NCBI GenBank assembly: GCA_965204655.1
Contig: OZ241998.1
Span: 1,674,001 to 1,738,000 of the forward strand
DNA length: 64,000 bases
Reading direction: 5' to 3'
Origin: CATQHL01 sp965204655
GTDB taxonomy: Bacteria; Actinomycetota; Acidimicrobiia; Acidimicrobiales; CATQHL01
In this document: in pieces, positions 1 through 8,156 of the stretch
Position numbering within the stretch: the first letter of the stretch is position 1
How the letters are laid out: each line of letters begins with the position of its first letter
Position numbers and translations under genes: made by a program
The notes under the pieces: generated by a model
Databases searched by the model: none
What the model was told of the DNA's origin: nothing
Seen by the model: the letters and a program-made list of their open reading frames with translations, nothing else

Positions 1-3000
1 TCACCCCCACCGTCACGGGATGATCAAAAGGTTCGCCGGTGCGGCCGTCGTAGAGGATCGCCTTTCCGGTCTCATCCAGGAGACGCTCCCCGTCGGGGGA
101 CTCGGGGGTGAGGTTTTTAAGCAACGTCTGGATTGAAGGCTTGCCGCCAGAGACAGCCGAGTCGTCCCACCTAGCGCCGTCGAACACCGGAGTTTCAATG
201 AAAACCGCAGGCGGCGTGGTGGGGCGGGTCTTCCTCTCGGACGCAATCACGGGCGCCTCGCCGACCTCCTCCTCATCCACCGACCACCCCCAGCGAGCGG
301 CGTAGCCCAAGTGCGCCTCAAGCACCTGACCCACGTTCATCCTCGACGGCACGCCGAGCGGGTTCAAGATCAAATCCAACGGAGTTCCGTCGGCCAAAAA
401 CGGCATGTCCTCAATGGGCAGGATCTTGGCGATCACGCCTTTGTTGCCATGCCGGCCGGCCAGTTTGTCCCCCACGCTTATCTTCCGCTTCTGCGCCACG
501 AAGATCCTTACCAACTCGTTCACGTCGGGAGGCAGTTCGTGCTCGTCAGAACGACGGAAGATCTTTACGTCGATGACCTTGCCCGACTCTCCGTGCGGCA
601 CTTTCAAAGAGGTGTCGCGCACCTCGCGCGCCTTCTCTCCGAAGATGGCGCGCAGAAGGCGCTCTTCGGGCGTCAGTTCTGTCTCGCCCTTAGGCGTGAC
701 TTTCCCCACCAGGATGTCCCCCGATTCCACGGCTGCGCCTACACGCACCATTCCTTCTTCGTCCAAGTCGGCAAGAAGTTCTTCGGGGAGGTTGGGAATG
801 TCGCGGGTGATCTCTTCAGGACCGAGTTTGGTCTCCCTAGCGTCGATCTCGTACTGGTGTATGTGGACGGACGTGAACACGTCGTCGCGCGCCAACCTCT
901 CGCTGATGATCACTGCGTCCTCAAAGTTGTATCCCTCCCAGGACATGAACGCCATCAGCACGTTTTTGCCCAAGGCCAACTCGCCGTGATCGGTCGACGG
1001 CCCGTCAGCGAGCAACTCCCCTTTACGCACCTTCTGACCGACTTTCACCAACGGAGTGTTGCTCACACAGGTGTCCTGGTTGGAACGGCCGAAGCGGGCC
1101 AACTTGTGGTTTTTCTCACCGAGGGTCTTGTACTTGATTGAGATTTGGTTGGCGTCAACGAAAGTGACGACGCCGTTCTCGTCCGCCCAGATGAGACCCG
1201 CGGAGCCACGCGCCGCAGCGGCTTCGATGCCCGTGCCTATGTATGGAGCTTCCGTCCTTTGCAAAGGAACGGCCTGACGCTGCATGTTGGCGCCCATGAG
1301 CGCCCTGTTTGCGTCGTCGTGCTCAAGAAAGGGGATCAGCGCGGTGGCTACAGACACGATCTGCTTGGGAGATACGTCCATCCTTTCGACTTCATCGGGA
1401 GGCGTAAAGACAACTTCTGTCGTGGCGCCGAAGAAATGTTCCTGCTCGAGTTGAAGCTTGAGGTCGGCAAGGGAGGCCGACTGAGGAGACCTGCGAGCCA
1501 GGACTCTTTTGTTGCGGAAAGTTCCGTCGGGCAGCAAAGGGGCGTTGGCCTGAGCAACCACGTACTCTTCTTCCTCGTCGGCAGAGAGATATTCCACCTC
1601 TTTGCTCACCACTCCGTCTTTGACGACCCGATAAGGCGTTTCAATAAAGCCGTACTCGTTGAGGCGGCCGTAGGTTGCCAGAGCGCCAGAGAGCCCGATA
1701 TTGGGACCTTCCGGTGTCTCTATTGGACACATCCTTCCGTAGTGGCTGAAATGGACGTCGCGCACCTCAAAACCCGCTCGTTCACGCGTCAAACCTCCCG
1801 GGCCCAGCGCAGAGAGACGGCGGCGGTGAGTGAGTCCCGACAGAGGATTCACTTGATCCATGACCTGGCTCAACTGGCTGGAACCGAAGAACTCCTTGAG
1901 CGAGGAGACCAGCGGGCGGATGTTGATGAGAGATTCAGGGGTAATGGCCTCCGCATCCTGGGTAGTCATGCGCTCACGCACGATCCGTTCCATACGCGCA
2001 ATCCCCTGCCTGACCTGGTTCTGCACAAGTTCGCCCACCGACCGGATTCGGCGGTTGGCAAAGTGGTCTTGGTCGTCTAGGCGATAACCCGGCTCGTACT
2101 GAAAGAGGTGAAGCAGATATGTTGCAGTGGCCAACATCTCCGAATTGCTCAACACCGACTGCTCTTTTTCGGGATGTTCCAACCCGAGGTCGAACACCTC
2201 ATTCAAGCGGTCTATCTCCTTGCCCAATTTGCGGTTGAGTTTGTAGCGGCCCACCTTGGAGAGGCCGTATTTTCGGGGGTCAAAAAACGCTCCCTCGAGA
2301 TAATTGCGCGCTGCTTCTACATTGGGTTGCTCCGCCGGACGCGCTCGCTTGTAGATCTCGATCAGAGAGTCGTCTTTGGTGGGGGCTAAGTCCTTGTCGG
2401 TTTGCCACTGCTCTTCAAGAAACTCAAACTGACCGACGAAGCGTTCAAGAAAACCCGGATACTGCTTTTCGTCTCCAAAGCCCAAGGCGCGTAAGAGTAT
2501 GAAAAGGCTCATCCTCCGCTTGCGCGCAATGCGCACCCCCGCGGTGGGATGCTTCCCCGGGCGGTGCTCAATATCAAACTCCACCCATTCCCCGCGAGAC
2601 GGATGAATGGTCCCGGTAACCAACTGATGCTTGGAAGGATTTCTGAGCCGGTAGCGCTCGCCGGGCTGGAAAATCACGCCGGGAGAACGCACCAATTGCG
2701 AAACGATGACGCGTTCGGTGCCGTTGATGATGAACGTGCCTCTCGGAGTCATCATGGGGAAGTCCCCCATGAAAACCGTCTCTTCCTTGATTTCGCCCGT
2801 GTTGGCGTTTAAGAAGCGCGCGAGAACAAACACTGGAGCGCTGTAGGTAACGTCCTTTTCTTTGCACTCCTCAACGGAGAACCGAGGCGGCGGACACAGG
2901 TATTCGTCTTCAGGATCGAATTCGAATTCCAGCATCAACTTTTCCGAACTGTCTTTGATAGGGCTGATGTCCTCAAAGACTTCGCCGATGCCCTTCTTCA

Positions 3001-3109
3001 AAAACCAGTTGAAGGAATCCTTTTGGATTGCCAAGAGGTCTGGAAGATCCAGAACGTTTTCGAGATTGCCGAAGGAATAACGCTCACGACTCAACAGATA
3101 TGTACTCAA
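1..3109 (-). CDS. rpoB: RNA polymerase beta subunit, 3' end missing
   Basis: Beta subunit of the transcribing RNA polymerase core. About 1036 codons are present; the C-terminal part runs off the window start. The N-terminus reads STYLLSRERYSFGNL and the visible end reads GKAILYDGRTGEPFDHPVTV, both typical of RpoB. The start is a TTG at 3109 with GGAGG five bases upstream; no ATG fits. The rifampicin pocket is readable as FFGSSQLSQVMDQVNPL, with Val416 and Val420 at E. coli positions 514 and 518 (Phe and Asn there); the Asp516, His526 and Ser531 equivalents are retained. It is the last visible gene of the rplKAJL-rpoB run, separated from rplL by about 300 bases. The product call is near certain. 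Confidence 0.98.
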   Translation of the reverse strand, partial: MSTYLLSRERYSFGNLENVLDLPDLLAIQKDSFNWFLKKGIGEVFEDISPIKDSSEKLMLEFEFDPEDEYLCPPPRFSVEECKEKDVTYSAPVFVLARFLNANTGEIKEETVFMGDFPMMTPRGTFIINGTERVIVSQLVRSPGVIFQPGERYRLRNPSKHQLVTGTIHPSRGEWVEFDIEHRPGKHPTAGVRIARKRRMSLFILLRALGFGDEKQYPGFLERFVGQFEFLEEQWQTDKDLAPTKDDSLIEIYKRARPAEQPNVEAARNYLEGAFFDPRKYGLSKVGRYKLNRKLGKEIDRLNEVFDLGLEHPEKEQSVLSNSEMLATATYLLHLFQYEPGYRLDDQDHFANRRIRSVGELVQNQVRQGIARMERIVRERMTTQDAEAITPESLINIRPLVSSLKEFFGSSQLSQVMDQVNPLSGLTHRRRLSALGPGGLTRERAGFEVRDVHFSHYGRMCPIETPEGPNIGLSGALATYGRLNEYGFIETPYRVVKDGVVSKEVEYLSADEEEEYVVAQANAPLLPDGTFRNKRVLARRSPQSASLADLKLQLEQEHFFGATTEVVFTPPDEVERMDVSPKQIVSVATALIPFLEHDDANRALMGANMQRQAVPLQRTEAPYIGTGIEAAAARGSAGLIWADENGVVTFVDANQISIKYKTLGEKNHKLARFGRSNQDTCVSNTPLVKVGQKVRKGELLADGPSTDHGELALGKNVLMAFMSWEGYNFEDAVIISERLARDDVFTSVHIHQYEIDARETKLGPEEITRDIPNLPEELLADLDEEGMVRVGAAVESGDILVGKVTPKGETELTPEERLLRAIFGEKAREVRDTSLKVPHGESGKVIDVKIFRRSDEHELPPDVNELVRIFVAQKRKISVGDKLAGRHGNKGVIAKILPIEDMPFLADGTPLDLILNPLGVPSRMNVGQVLEAHLGYAARWGWSVDEEEVGEAPVIASERKTRPTTPPAVFIETPVFDGARWDDSAVSGGKPSIQTLLKNLTPESPDGERLLDETGKAILYDGRTGEPFDHPVTVGV

Positions 3110-3406
3110 GTAATCCTCCAGGCAAGGCAAGTAAACCGAAACGGGGCGCGCGCGATCAAAACACCAAAAAAACTAGGCGCATGGCGACTAGCAGAGGATT
3201 ACAACGTAAGTTGCGACGGCACGGCCTGAGAATCTTAGTGGATGCAACGGCGCGTTACAACCAGTAATTTGAACAAATTGAAGTTTATTCCTGAATCAAC
3301 ACCTAATGGGGTTTAAGGTTTAAGCTCAGCCGAGGTGTAATCCGCTTACTCTCCCTTGAGTCCCGCCCCGACTTGCCCGAACTGGTGCTACGGCGAAATG
3401 GGCAGG
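3110..3406. other. rplL-rpoB intergenic region
   Basis: A non-coding gap of 297 bases between rplL and rpoB. This spacing is usual in actinobacteria, where rpoB often has its own promoter. I see the rpoB ribosome binding site (GGAGG at its right-hand transcript end) but no convincing -35/-10 pair and no strong terminator hairpin. The stretch around 3260-3320 is AT-richer than its surroundings and is the most promoter-like part. Confidence 0.5.
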
Positions 3407-3790
3407 CTATTCAACTTTAATCGAAGCACCTACAGCCTCAAGGGTTTCGACCGCTTTATCGGCTTCTTCGCGTCCCACTCCTTGTAAGACGGGTTTGGGA
3501 GCGGCGTCGACGAGTTCTTTGGCTTCCTTCAATCCGAGGTTCGTAAGGCTGCGAACCTCCTTGATGACCTGAATCTTCTTCTCGCCGATCTCGACCAATA
3601 CCACGTCAAAGGAGGTTTGCTCTTCCTCAGCAGGAGCCTCCGCCTCGGCAGCGGCAAGCACTGGAGCAGCGGCAGCCGCCACCGGAGCAGCAGTCACGCC
3701 GAACCGCTCCTCAAACGCCGTGAGGAGTTCGCTCAACTCCAGGACGGTCATCGAAGAGATAGTTTCGAGGACTTCTTCAACTTTTGTCAT
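3407..3790 (-). CDS. rplL: 50S ribosomal protein L7/L12
   Basis: Stalk protein of the large ribosomal subunit that recruits translation factors. The 127 residues match the family length. The N-terminal dimerisation domain (about residues 1-35) is followed by an Ala/Glu-rich hinge (about 36-58) and the C-terminal factor-binding domain with VIKEVRSLTNLGLKEAK and a GASIKVE ending. ATG start with AGGAG upstream. It lies 36 bases after rplJ, the standard L10-L12 gene pair. Confidence 0.98.
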   Translation of the reverse strand: MTKVEEVLETISSMTVLELSELLTAFEERFGVTAAPVAAAAAPVLAAAEAEAPAEEEQTSFDVVLVEIGEKKIQVIKEVRSLTNLGLKEAKELVDAAPKPVLQGVGREEADKAVETLEAVGASIKVE

Positions 3791-3826
3791 TATGTTTCTC
3801 CTGATTTTTTGCGATTCGTTTTGTGG

Positions 3827-4465
3827 TTAGGCTCGCGAGGATTCTTTGGACTCCCCGGAGCTGTCAATCAGAGCACGCAGAAGGCCTGCGAAGTTCTGAG
3901 AGTGGGCTCCCAGCAAGCCGGCCATCTCTCTCATAGGCGCTCCCGTCAAAGCAGTCAAGCGCTGCAAGGGTGCAGCGATGGCTCCGAGGGTCTTGGCTCG
4001 CATCACGTCGACCGACGGCAGTTTGGAAAGCTTCTCTACTTCCTCCGGGCCCACGACGGAAGCGCCGAGAATGCCGCCCTTGATGATCAGCTTGTCGAAA
4101 TTGCTCTGGAAATCCATGAGAACCTTGGCGACAGCCGCAACGTCTGGAGAGTTGCCGTCGGCGGACGCTTCCACAAACGCCAACCCTGTCGGCCCTACCA
4201 ACAAGTGCTCGCACTCCACATCGAGTTGACGCGTGGCAAAGCGAACCATCGTGTTCTTGTAGACGACAAAACTGCCCCCGACAGCTCGAAGAGACGACCT
4301 CAATGTTGACATCGCCTTGGTGTCCAAGCCGCGGTACTCAGCGAGAACTACTCCGTCGCTGGCACTGAGGCGCTCGCGGATTTCATCCACGATGGCAACC
4401 TTCTCCGGGCGCGGACCTCTGCGCTTGGGAGCATTGGCGTGATCTTCTTGAGAGCCCTCTGGCAA
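3827..4465 (-). CDS. rplJ: 50S ribosomal protein L10
   Basis: L10 anchors the L7/L12 stalk on 23S rRNA and usually represses its own operon by binding the leader mRNA. The protein has 212 residues, with the family pattern EKVAIVDEIRERL, then AEYRGLDTKAMSTLR, then VVYKNTMVRFA. The start is taken as a TTG at 4465 because GGAGG lies four bases upstream; this gives an N-terminal extension of about 20 charged residues. The 293-base gap upstream is its leader region. The C-terminal helices that hold L12 end in a Ser/Glu-rich tail. Confidence 0.96.
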   Translation of the reverse strand: MPEGSQEDHANAPKRRGPRPEKVAIVDEIRERLSASDGVVLAEYRGLDTKAMSTLRSSLRAVGGSFVVYKNTMVRFATRQLDVECEHLLVGPTGLAFVEASADGNSPDVAAVAKVLMDFQSNFDKLIIKGGILGASVVGPEEVEKLSKLPSVDVMRAKTLGAIAAPLQRLTALTGAPMREMAGLLGAHSQNFAGLLRALIDSSGESKESSRA

Positions 4466-4758
4466 GCTTCCTCCGTCTCGTTCGGTCGCTTGAACTCCGG
4501 TGTCTTGACTTTCGCAAGCGCGAAAAAAGACGCCGAGAAAGACCGCTCAGCGCCGTGATTTAATGTCACCACATCAGTGACTTAATGTCACCTCATCAGG
4601 CGAGCCACGGCTCATTCAACTCTTGCGAGCACCGGAAGTCTTCAGCGAACTAATTCTGTTGTAAATACAAACCCTACCGGGAACAGTGGACTTCTCCACC
4701 CGCCGCGACGCCGACACGACGTCGCTCGTAAGCAGCCGCTCTGAACCTCCGACGGCGG
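4466..4758 (-). promoter_or_regulatory. rplJL leader with tandem palindromes and a hairpin
   Basis: Non-coding gap between rplA and rplJ. It holds two 15-base inverted repeats, GTGATTTAATGTCAC at 4555-4569 and GTGACTTAATGTCAC at 4577-4591 (plus strand), spaced 22 bases start to start, about two helical turns. Closer to rplJ, TTTCGC-AAGC-GCGAAA at 4510-4525 can form a 6-bp hairpin with a tetraloop. A small palindrome GAGCCACGGCTC lies at 4602-4613. The spacing suggests a dimeric repressor site pair or an L10-responsive leader structure. Which of these is correct cannot be settled from sequence alone. Confidence 0.5.
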
Positions 4759-5448
4759 CTAGAAGTCGGCGAGGTTGATCTTGATCGGGGGGCCCATAGT
4801 GGAACTCAGAGTGATTCTCTGCAGATACCGGCCTTTAGCTCCCGATGGACGCACCCTTTGAAGTTCCTCAATCACGGCCTTCAGATTGTCAAGCAGATCG
4901 GCGGCGGAGAAACTGACTCTTCCGATCGGAACATGAACGTTTCCCTGGCGGTCGGTGCGATAGGAAACCTTACCGCCTTTGAAATCGCCTACAGCCGAAG
5001 CCACGTCGGGCGTCACCGTGCCGCTCTTAGGATTTGGCATGAGTCCGCGCGGGCCCAACGTCCTGCCCAACTTCCCCACCTTCGGCATCATGTCGGGAGA
5101 GGCGATGGCTACGTCAAAATCCATCATCCCGCCCGATATCTGCTCCACCAAGTCGTCCGCTCCCACGATGTCGGCGCCGGCCTCTCGGGCTGCTGTGGCT
5201 GCTGCGCCTTGAGCGAACACCGCCACGCGCACGTTCTTGCCGGTGCCTGCGGGCAGCGAGACGGTCCCTCTCAACATCTCCTCTGCCCGGCGGGGATCTA
5301 CGCCTAGGGCCACGGCCAAGTCCACTGTCTCGTCAAAACGCGCCGGAGGCAGGCTCTTCAGGACTTCAATCCCCGCTTCAACATCGTAAAAACGAGTCCT
5401 GTCATAGGACTTTGAGGCTTCTTTGTAGCGAGCAGCGGTCTTAGACAT
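4759..5448 (-). CDS. rplA: 50S ribosomal protein L1
   Basis: L1 builds the mobile stalk near the ribosomal E site and commonly autoregulates rplKA. The 229 residues match the family. Recognisable parts are the start SKTAARYKEASKSYDR, the segment DMMPKVGKLGRTLGPRGLMP-NPKSGTVT, and the ending TLSSTMGPPIKINLADF. ATG start with an AGGAAA element. It follows rplK by about 50 bases in the same transcript. Confidence 0.98.
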   Translation of the reverse strand: MSKTAARYKEASKSYDRTRFYDVEAGIEVLKSLPPARFDETVDLAVALGVDPRRAEEMLRGTVSLPAGTGKNVRVAVFAQGAAATAAREAGADIVGADDLVEQISGGMMDFDVAIASPDMMPKVGKLGRTLGPRGLMPNPKSGTVTPDVASAVGDFKGGKVSYRTDRQGNVHVPIGRVSFSAADLLDNLKAVIEELQRVRPSGAKGRYLQRITLSSTMGPPIKINLADF

Positions 5449-5499
5449 CGATGATTTCCTTGATTTTCTTGTCTTGCGAACTGCGCGATAAACGGCCGA

Positions 5500-5925
5500 T
5501 CAGCGAGTCACTCGCACGCCCATGCTGCGGGCCGTGCCTGCGATCTGACGCTTGGCTTTCTCTAAATCGTCGGTGTTGAGATCAGGTAGTTTGACCTCAG
5601 CGATCGAGGCCGCTTGAGCGTCGGAAATCACTCCGACCTCCTCCCTGCCCACTTCGCTGGCCCCGGATTCGATGCCTGCAGCCTCCCGTATCAAGTAGGA
5701 CGTGGGCGGCGTCTTGAGGATGAAACTGAAACTCCTGTCCTCGTAAATGGTGATGACCACCGGGATGATCTGACCTGCTCTCTCAGACGTCTGTTCGTTG
5801 TACTGCTTGCAGAAGTCCATTATTGCCACGCCGTGAGGGCCGAGAGCGGTGCCGACCGGCGGCGCCGGGGTGGCTTGACCGGCCGGTATCTGGATTTTGA
5901 CTACTGCTGCTACTGGCTTAGCCAT
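5500..5925 (-). CDS. rplK: 50S ribosomal protein L11
   Basis: L11 forms the GTPase-associated centre together with 23S rRNA and L10/L12. The 141 residues match the family length. The N-terminal domain carries KIQIPAGQATPAPPVGTALG and the proline-rich hinge; the C-terminal RNA-binding domain ends in KRQIAGTARSMGVRVTR. ATG start preceded by AGGGAGAC. Its position between nusG and rplA is the conserved bacterial order. Confidence 0.98.
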   Translation of the reverse strand: MAKPVAAVVKIQIPAGQATPAPPVGTALGPHGVAIMDFCKQYNEQTSERAGQIIPVVITIYEDRSFSFILKTPPTSYLIREAAGIESGASEVGREEVGVISDAQAASIAEVKLPDLNTDDLEKAKRQIAGTARSMGVRVTR

Positions 5926-5993
5926 TATTCAAGTCTCCCTGAGCCTGTTTGAGCCTGCAGCCGCCGACTTGCCGGAACACGCGCCGAGCGGCA

Positions 5994-6776
5994 CTATTGC
6001 TTGGCAACCTGGGAGAACTCCAGCTCCACCGGAGTTTCCCTGCCGAAGATGTTCACGAGCACCTTCACCTTCAGTTGCTCAGCGTTGATCTCAATGATCT
6101 CCCCGGAGAGTTGAGCGAAGGGGCCTTCTCGCACTCGAACGTTCTCACCCACCACGTATTGCAGCCTCGGGCGGCTTCTCCTGACGATTTCTTCCCCGCC
6201 GGGCTTGGCGCCTAGGAAGTTCTCCACGTCGCGTTTTGAAAGCGGAACCGGCTTGGTGCCGTGCCCCACGAAGGCCGTGATGGAAGGCGTTCCTTTGATG
6301 ATCGTGTAAGACGTGTCCGTCAGTTCGCAACGGATCAGGAGATAACCCGGAAAGACCCTCTTGGGCACTACGACTTTCTTACCGGCCTTGAACTCCACAA
6401 CGTCCTCGGTGGGAATAACCGCTTCGTACACCAAGTCTCCGGCGCCGAGACTTTGCACTCTTGCTTCAAGATCCTGTTTGGCCTTCTTCTCGTGCCCAGA
6501 CTGGGTGTGCACCACGTACCACTTGCCAGGAAGCCCGCCGGGGCTGCCCTGAGATACGGCGGGCGGCGGCGCTTCGGCGGGCGCTAAGACATCGTCTTCG
6601 TCTAAGACATACGGAGTTTGAGCAGCAGGAGCCTCCCCGGTGGACTCAGAGGCGGGAGAACCGACGCCTGCGTCATCGGCTGGCTCCTGAGTATCCGCTC
6701 CGCCGAGCGGGCCGGAAGGCAGGATAGCGACCGACGAATGGTCGTCAGGGTGCTTGCTGGAATCTGCGTCCATCAT
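5994..6776 (-). CDS. nusG: Transcription antitermination/pausing factor NusG
   Basis: NusG binds the RNA polymerase clamp and couples transcription to Rho or the ribosome. It has 260 residues, longer than the roughly 180 of E. coli, because of an acidic, Pro/Ala-rich N-terminal extension of about 84 residues, a feature also known from Streptomyces NusG. The NGN domain starts at KWYVVHTQSGHEKKA and includes FPGYLLI. The KOW domain carries VREGPFAQLSGEI near the C-terminus. Its ATG overlaps the secE stop (ATGA), so the two are translationally coupled. Confidence 0.96.
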   Translation of the reverse strand: MMDADSSKHPDDHSSVAILPSGPLGGADTQEPADDAGVGSPASESTGEAPAAQTPYVLDEDDVLAPAEAPPPAVSQGSPGGLPGKWYVVHTQSGHEKKAKQDLEARVQSLGAGDLVYEAVIPTEDVVEFKAGKKVVVPKRVFPGYLLIRCELTDTSYTIIKGTPSITAFVGHGTKPVPLSKRDVENFLGAKPGGEEIVRRSRPRLQYVVGENVRVREGPFAQLSGEIIEINAEQLKVKVLVNIFGRETPVELEFSQVAKQ

Positions 6777-7066
6777 CGTTCAAAAAGCTTCAGGATGGCT
6801 TCGCCGAAACCGAAGTCGAGCAGACCGATGAAGGCCGTGACAAGGGTGACCACGACCAGCACCACGATGGAGTAGTTGACGACCTCCGATCGTGTCGGCC
6901 AGGAGACCTTGCGCAGTTCGGCGCGCACTTCACGCATGAACGCGGCAGGGGAGGAACGCTCCCTAGGGGCTTGAGACTGTTGACGCTTGCGCGGCGCGGG
7001 GGCGCCGTCTTCGTCGATCTCGCCCTGCTTGCGCGCCATTCGGCGAAATTGTCTGTTCATTTCCAT
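6773..7066 (-). CDS. secE: Preprotein translocase subunit SecE
   Basis: Essential small subunit of the SecYEG channel in the inner membrane. The protein is about 97 residues. A basic cytoplasmic N-terminus is followed by the family signature FMREVRAELRKVSWPTRSEV and a single C-terminal membrane helix (about residues 63-86). The start is ATG 7066, or the ATG two codons later at 7060. A longer reading frame runs upstream but would translate the tRNA-Trp gene and is rejected. Only a few bases separate it from tRNA-Trp, so both are probably cut from one transcript. Confidence 0.94.
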   Translation of the reverse strand: MEMNRQFRRMARKQGEIDEDGAPAPRKRQQSQAPRERSSPAAFMREVRAELRKVSWPTRSEVVNYSIVVLVVVTLVTAFIGLLDFGFGEAILKLFER

Positions 7067-7068
7067 AG

Positions 7069-7141
7069 CAGGGCAGGAGGGACTCGAACCCCCAACCGCC
7101 GGTTTTGGAGACCGGTGCTCTACCAGTTGAGCTACTGCCCT
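7069..7141 (-). tRNA. tRNA-Trp (anticodon CCA)
   Basis: 73-base cloverleaf read on the minus strand: acceptor AGGGCAG pairs with CTGCCCT, discriminator G. The anticodon loop CTCCAAA gives CCA, the TRP anticodon. T-loop GTTCGAGTC is present and no CCA end is encoded. The tRNA-Trp/secE pairing is the usual actinobacterial arrangement. Confidence 0.97.
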
Positions 7142-7239
7142 AGGGGGCCATGCCGACACCTTGAAGCTGTATGAAAAGGATACCGCCAACGCGGCAAGAG
7201 CACTCCCACGCAACAATCGCCAAAAGTCGCAAGTATCCG

Positions 7240-7313
7240 TAGCGACGGCCAGAATCGAACTGGCGACCTCTCGATTATGAGTCGAGCGCTCTTACCAACT
7301 GAGCTACGCCGCT
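7240..7313 (-). tRNA. tRNA-Met (anticodon CAT), elongator type
   Basis: 74-base cloverleaf. Acceptor AGCGGCG pairs with CGTCGCT with one G-U pair, discriminator A. Anticodon loop CTCATAA gives CAT and the T-loop is GTTCGATTC. The D-arm and paired first base fit an elongator tRNA. A tRNA-Ile with a lysidine-modified CAT anticodon cannot be excluded from sequence alone. Confidence 0.93.
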
Positions 7314-7316
7314 GAG

Positions 7317-7389
7317 AGCTCCCTGAGAGAATCGAACTCTCGACCTTTTCCTTACCATGGAAACGCTCTGCCGACTGAGCTAAGGGAGC
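7317..7389 (-). tRNA. tRNA-Thr (anticodon GGT)
   Basis: 73-base cloverleaf. Acceptor GCTCCCT pairs with AGGGAGC, discriminator T. The anticodon stem TTTCC/GGAAA encloses ATGGTAA, giving anticodon GGT. It lies three bases upstream of tRNA-Met, so the Thr-Met-Trp tRNAs form the head of the secE-nusG transcript. Confidence 0.96.
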
Positions 7390-7454
7390 GGTGCTAAAAG
7401 CATGCCACGTCCGAGCGTCCAGCCCAACCCTAGAAAAACACTAACGTTAGGAAA

Positions 7455-7940
7455 GTGCACATCCGCAGGGCGGAGCTCGACGACGCCGAAGGCATCGCAG
7501 CCATCTACAACCACGAAGCTGTGGAGCGGCTCACCGTCTTTGACCTGCGGGCGCGCACTCTTGAAGAGCAGAGGCAGTGGCTTCTGGAACGATCGGGGGC
7601 GCACTCCGTCATCGTCGCTGAAGAAGACGGCGGCATCGTCGGGTTCGCCTCTCTCTCCCCTTTCCGCAGCCGTCCGGCTTACAACACGACGGTCGAGTGC
7701 TCCGTCTTCGTCCGAAGGGATCACATCCGACAAGGCATAGGGAAAGCGCTCCTTACAAGGCTCGTAGGGTTGGCTTCCGAACACGGCTTTCACTGCATGA
7801 TCGCTCGCATCGCAGACGGCAATCAGGCCTCCATCGGACTCCACCAACAATGTGGATTCTTCCTAGTCGGCGTAGAACAGGAAGTTGGGCGCAAGTTCAA
7901 CCGCTGGCTAGACGTAACCGTCATGCAAAAGTTGCTCTAG
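7455..7940 (+). CDS. GNAT family N-acetyltransferase, phosphinothricin-acetyltransferase-like
   Basis: Acetyl-CoA-dependent N-acetyltransferase of 161 residues. The N-terminus IRRAELDDAEGIAAIYNH and the acetyl-CoA-binding segment VRRDHIRQGIGKALLTRLV (about residues 86-104) are typical of the PAT/MnaT subgroup. The ending LGV-like region with FNRWLDVTVMQKLL also fits that subgroup, which acetylates phosphinothricin-like amino acids or methionine sulfone. The substrate here is unknown. GTG start at 7455 with AGGAAA upstream. It is divergent from the tRNA-Thr gene. Confidence 0.85.
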   Translation: MHIRRAELDDAEGIAAIYNHEAVERLTVFDLRARTLEEQRQWLLERSGAHSVIVAEEDGGIVGFASLSPFRSRPAYNTTVECSVFVRRDHIRQGIGKALLTRLVGLASEHGFHCMIARIADGNQASIGLHQQCGFFLVGVEQEVGRKFNRWLDVTVMQKLL

Positions 7941-8026
7941 CACCCGGCTGCCGCTCTCCTCTAGCCACTCCCGTCCATGCCCGCAGCCGGTGGTGCGGTG
8001 AACAGGGATATCGTATGAGCAATAGA

Positions 8027-8108
8027 GGGTCGGTGCCCGAGCGGACAAAGGGAGCAGACTGTAAATCTGCCGGCTCAGCCTTCGGAGGTTCAAATCCTCC
8101 CCGGCCCA
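8027..8108 (+). tRNA. tRNA-Tyr (anticodon GTA)
   Basis: 82-base tRNA with a long variable arm. Acceptor GGGTCGG pairs with CCGGCCC, discriminator A. Anticodon loop CTGTAAA gives GTA. T-loop GTTCAAATC is present. It is convergent with htpX. The 48 bases between them hold a weak 6-bp inverted repeat but no typical terminator. Confidence 0.96.
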
Positions 8109-8156
8109 CTGTCAACGCTCAGCGACCGCTTGATAGCGCGACGCTTCAAGGCGCTA

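Noticed and set aside
311..2080. Long open frames on the plus strand across rpoB
   Set aside because: They are antisense shadows of rpoB; the minus-strand translation matches RpoB without a break.
4348..4572. 74-codon minus-strand frame over the rplJ leader and start
   Set aside because: It is out of frame with rplJ, ends inside it, and has no ribosome binding site or recognisable sequence.
6773..7216. Longer SecE with about 50 extra N-terminal residues
   Set aside because: The extra part would translate the tRNA-Trp gene; the family start MNRQFRRMARK fits the ATG just after the tRNA.
8109..8156. Possible terminator between tRNA-Tyr and htpX
   Set aside because: TAGCGC/GCGCTA form only six pairs with an 11-base loop and there is no T-run.
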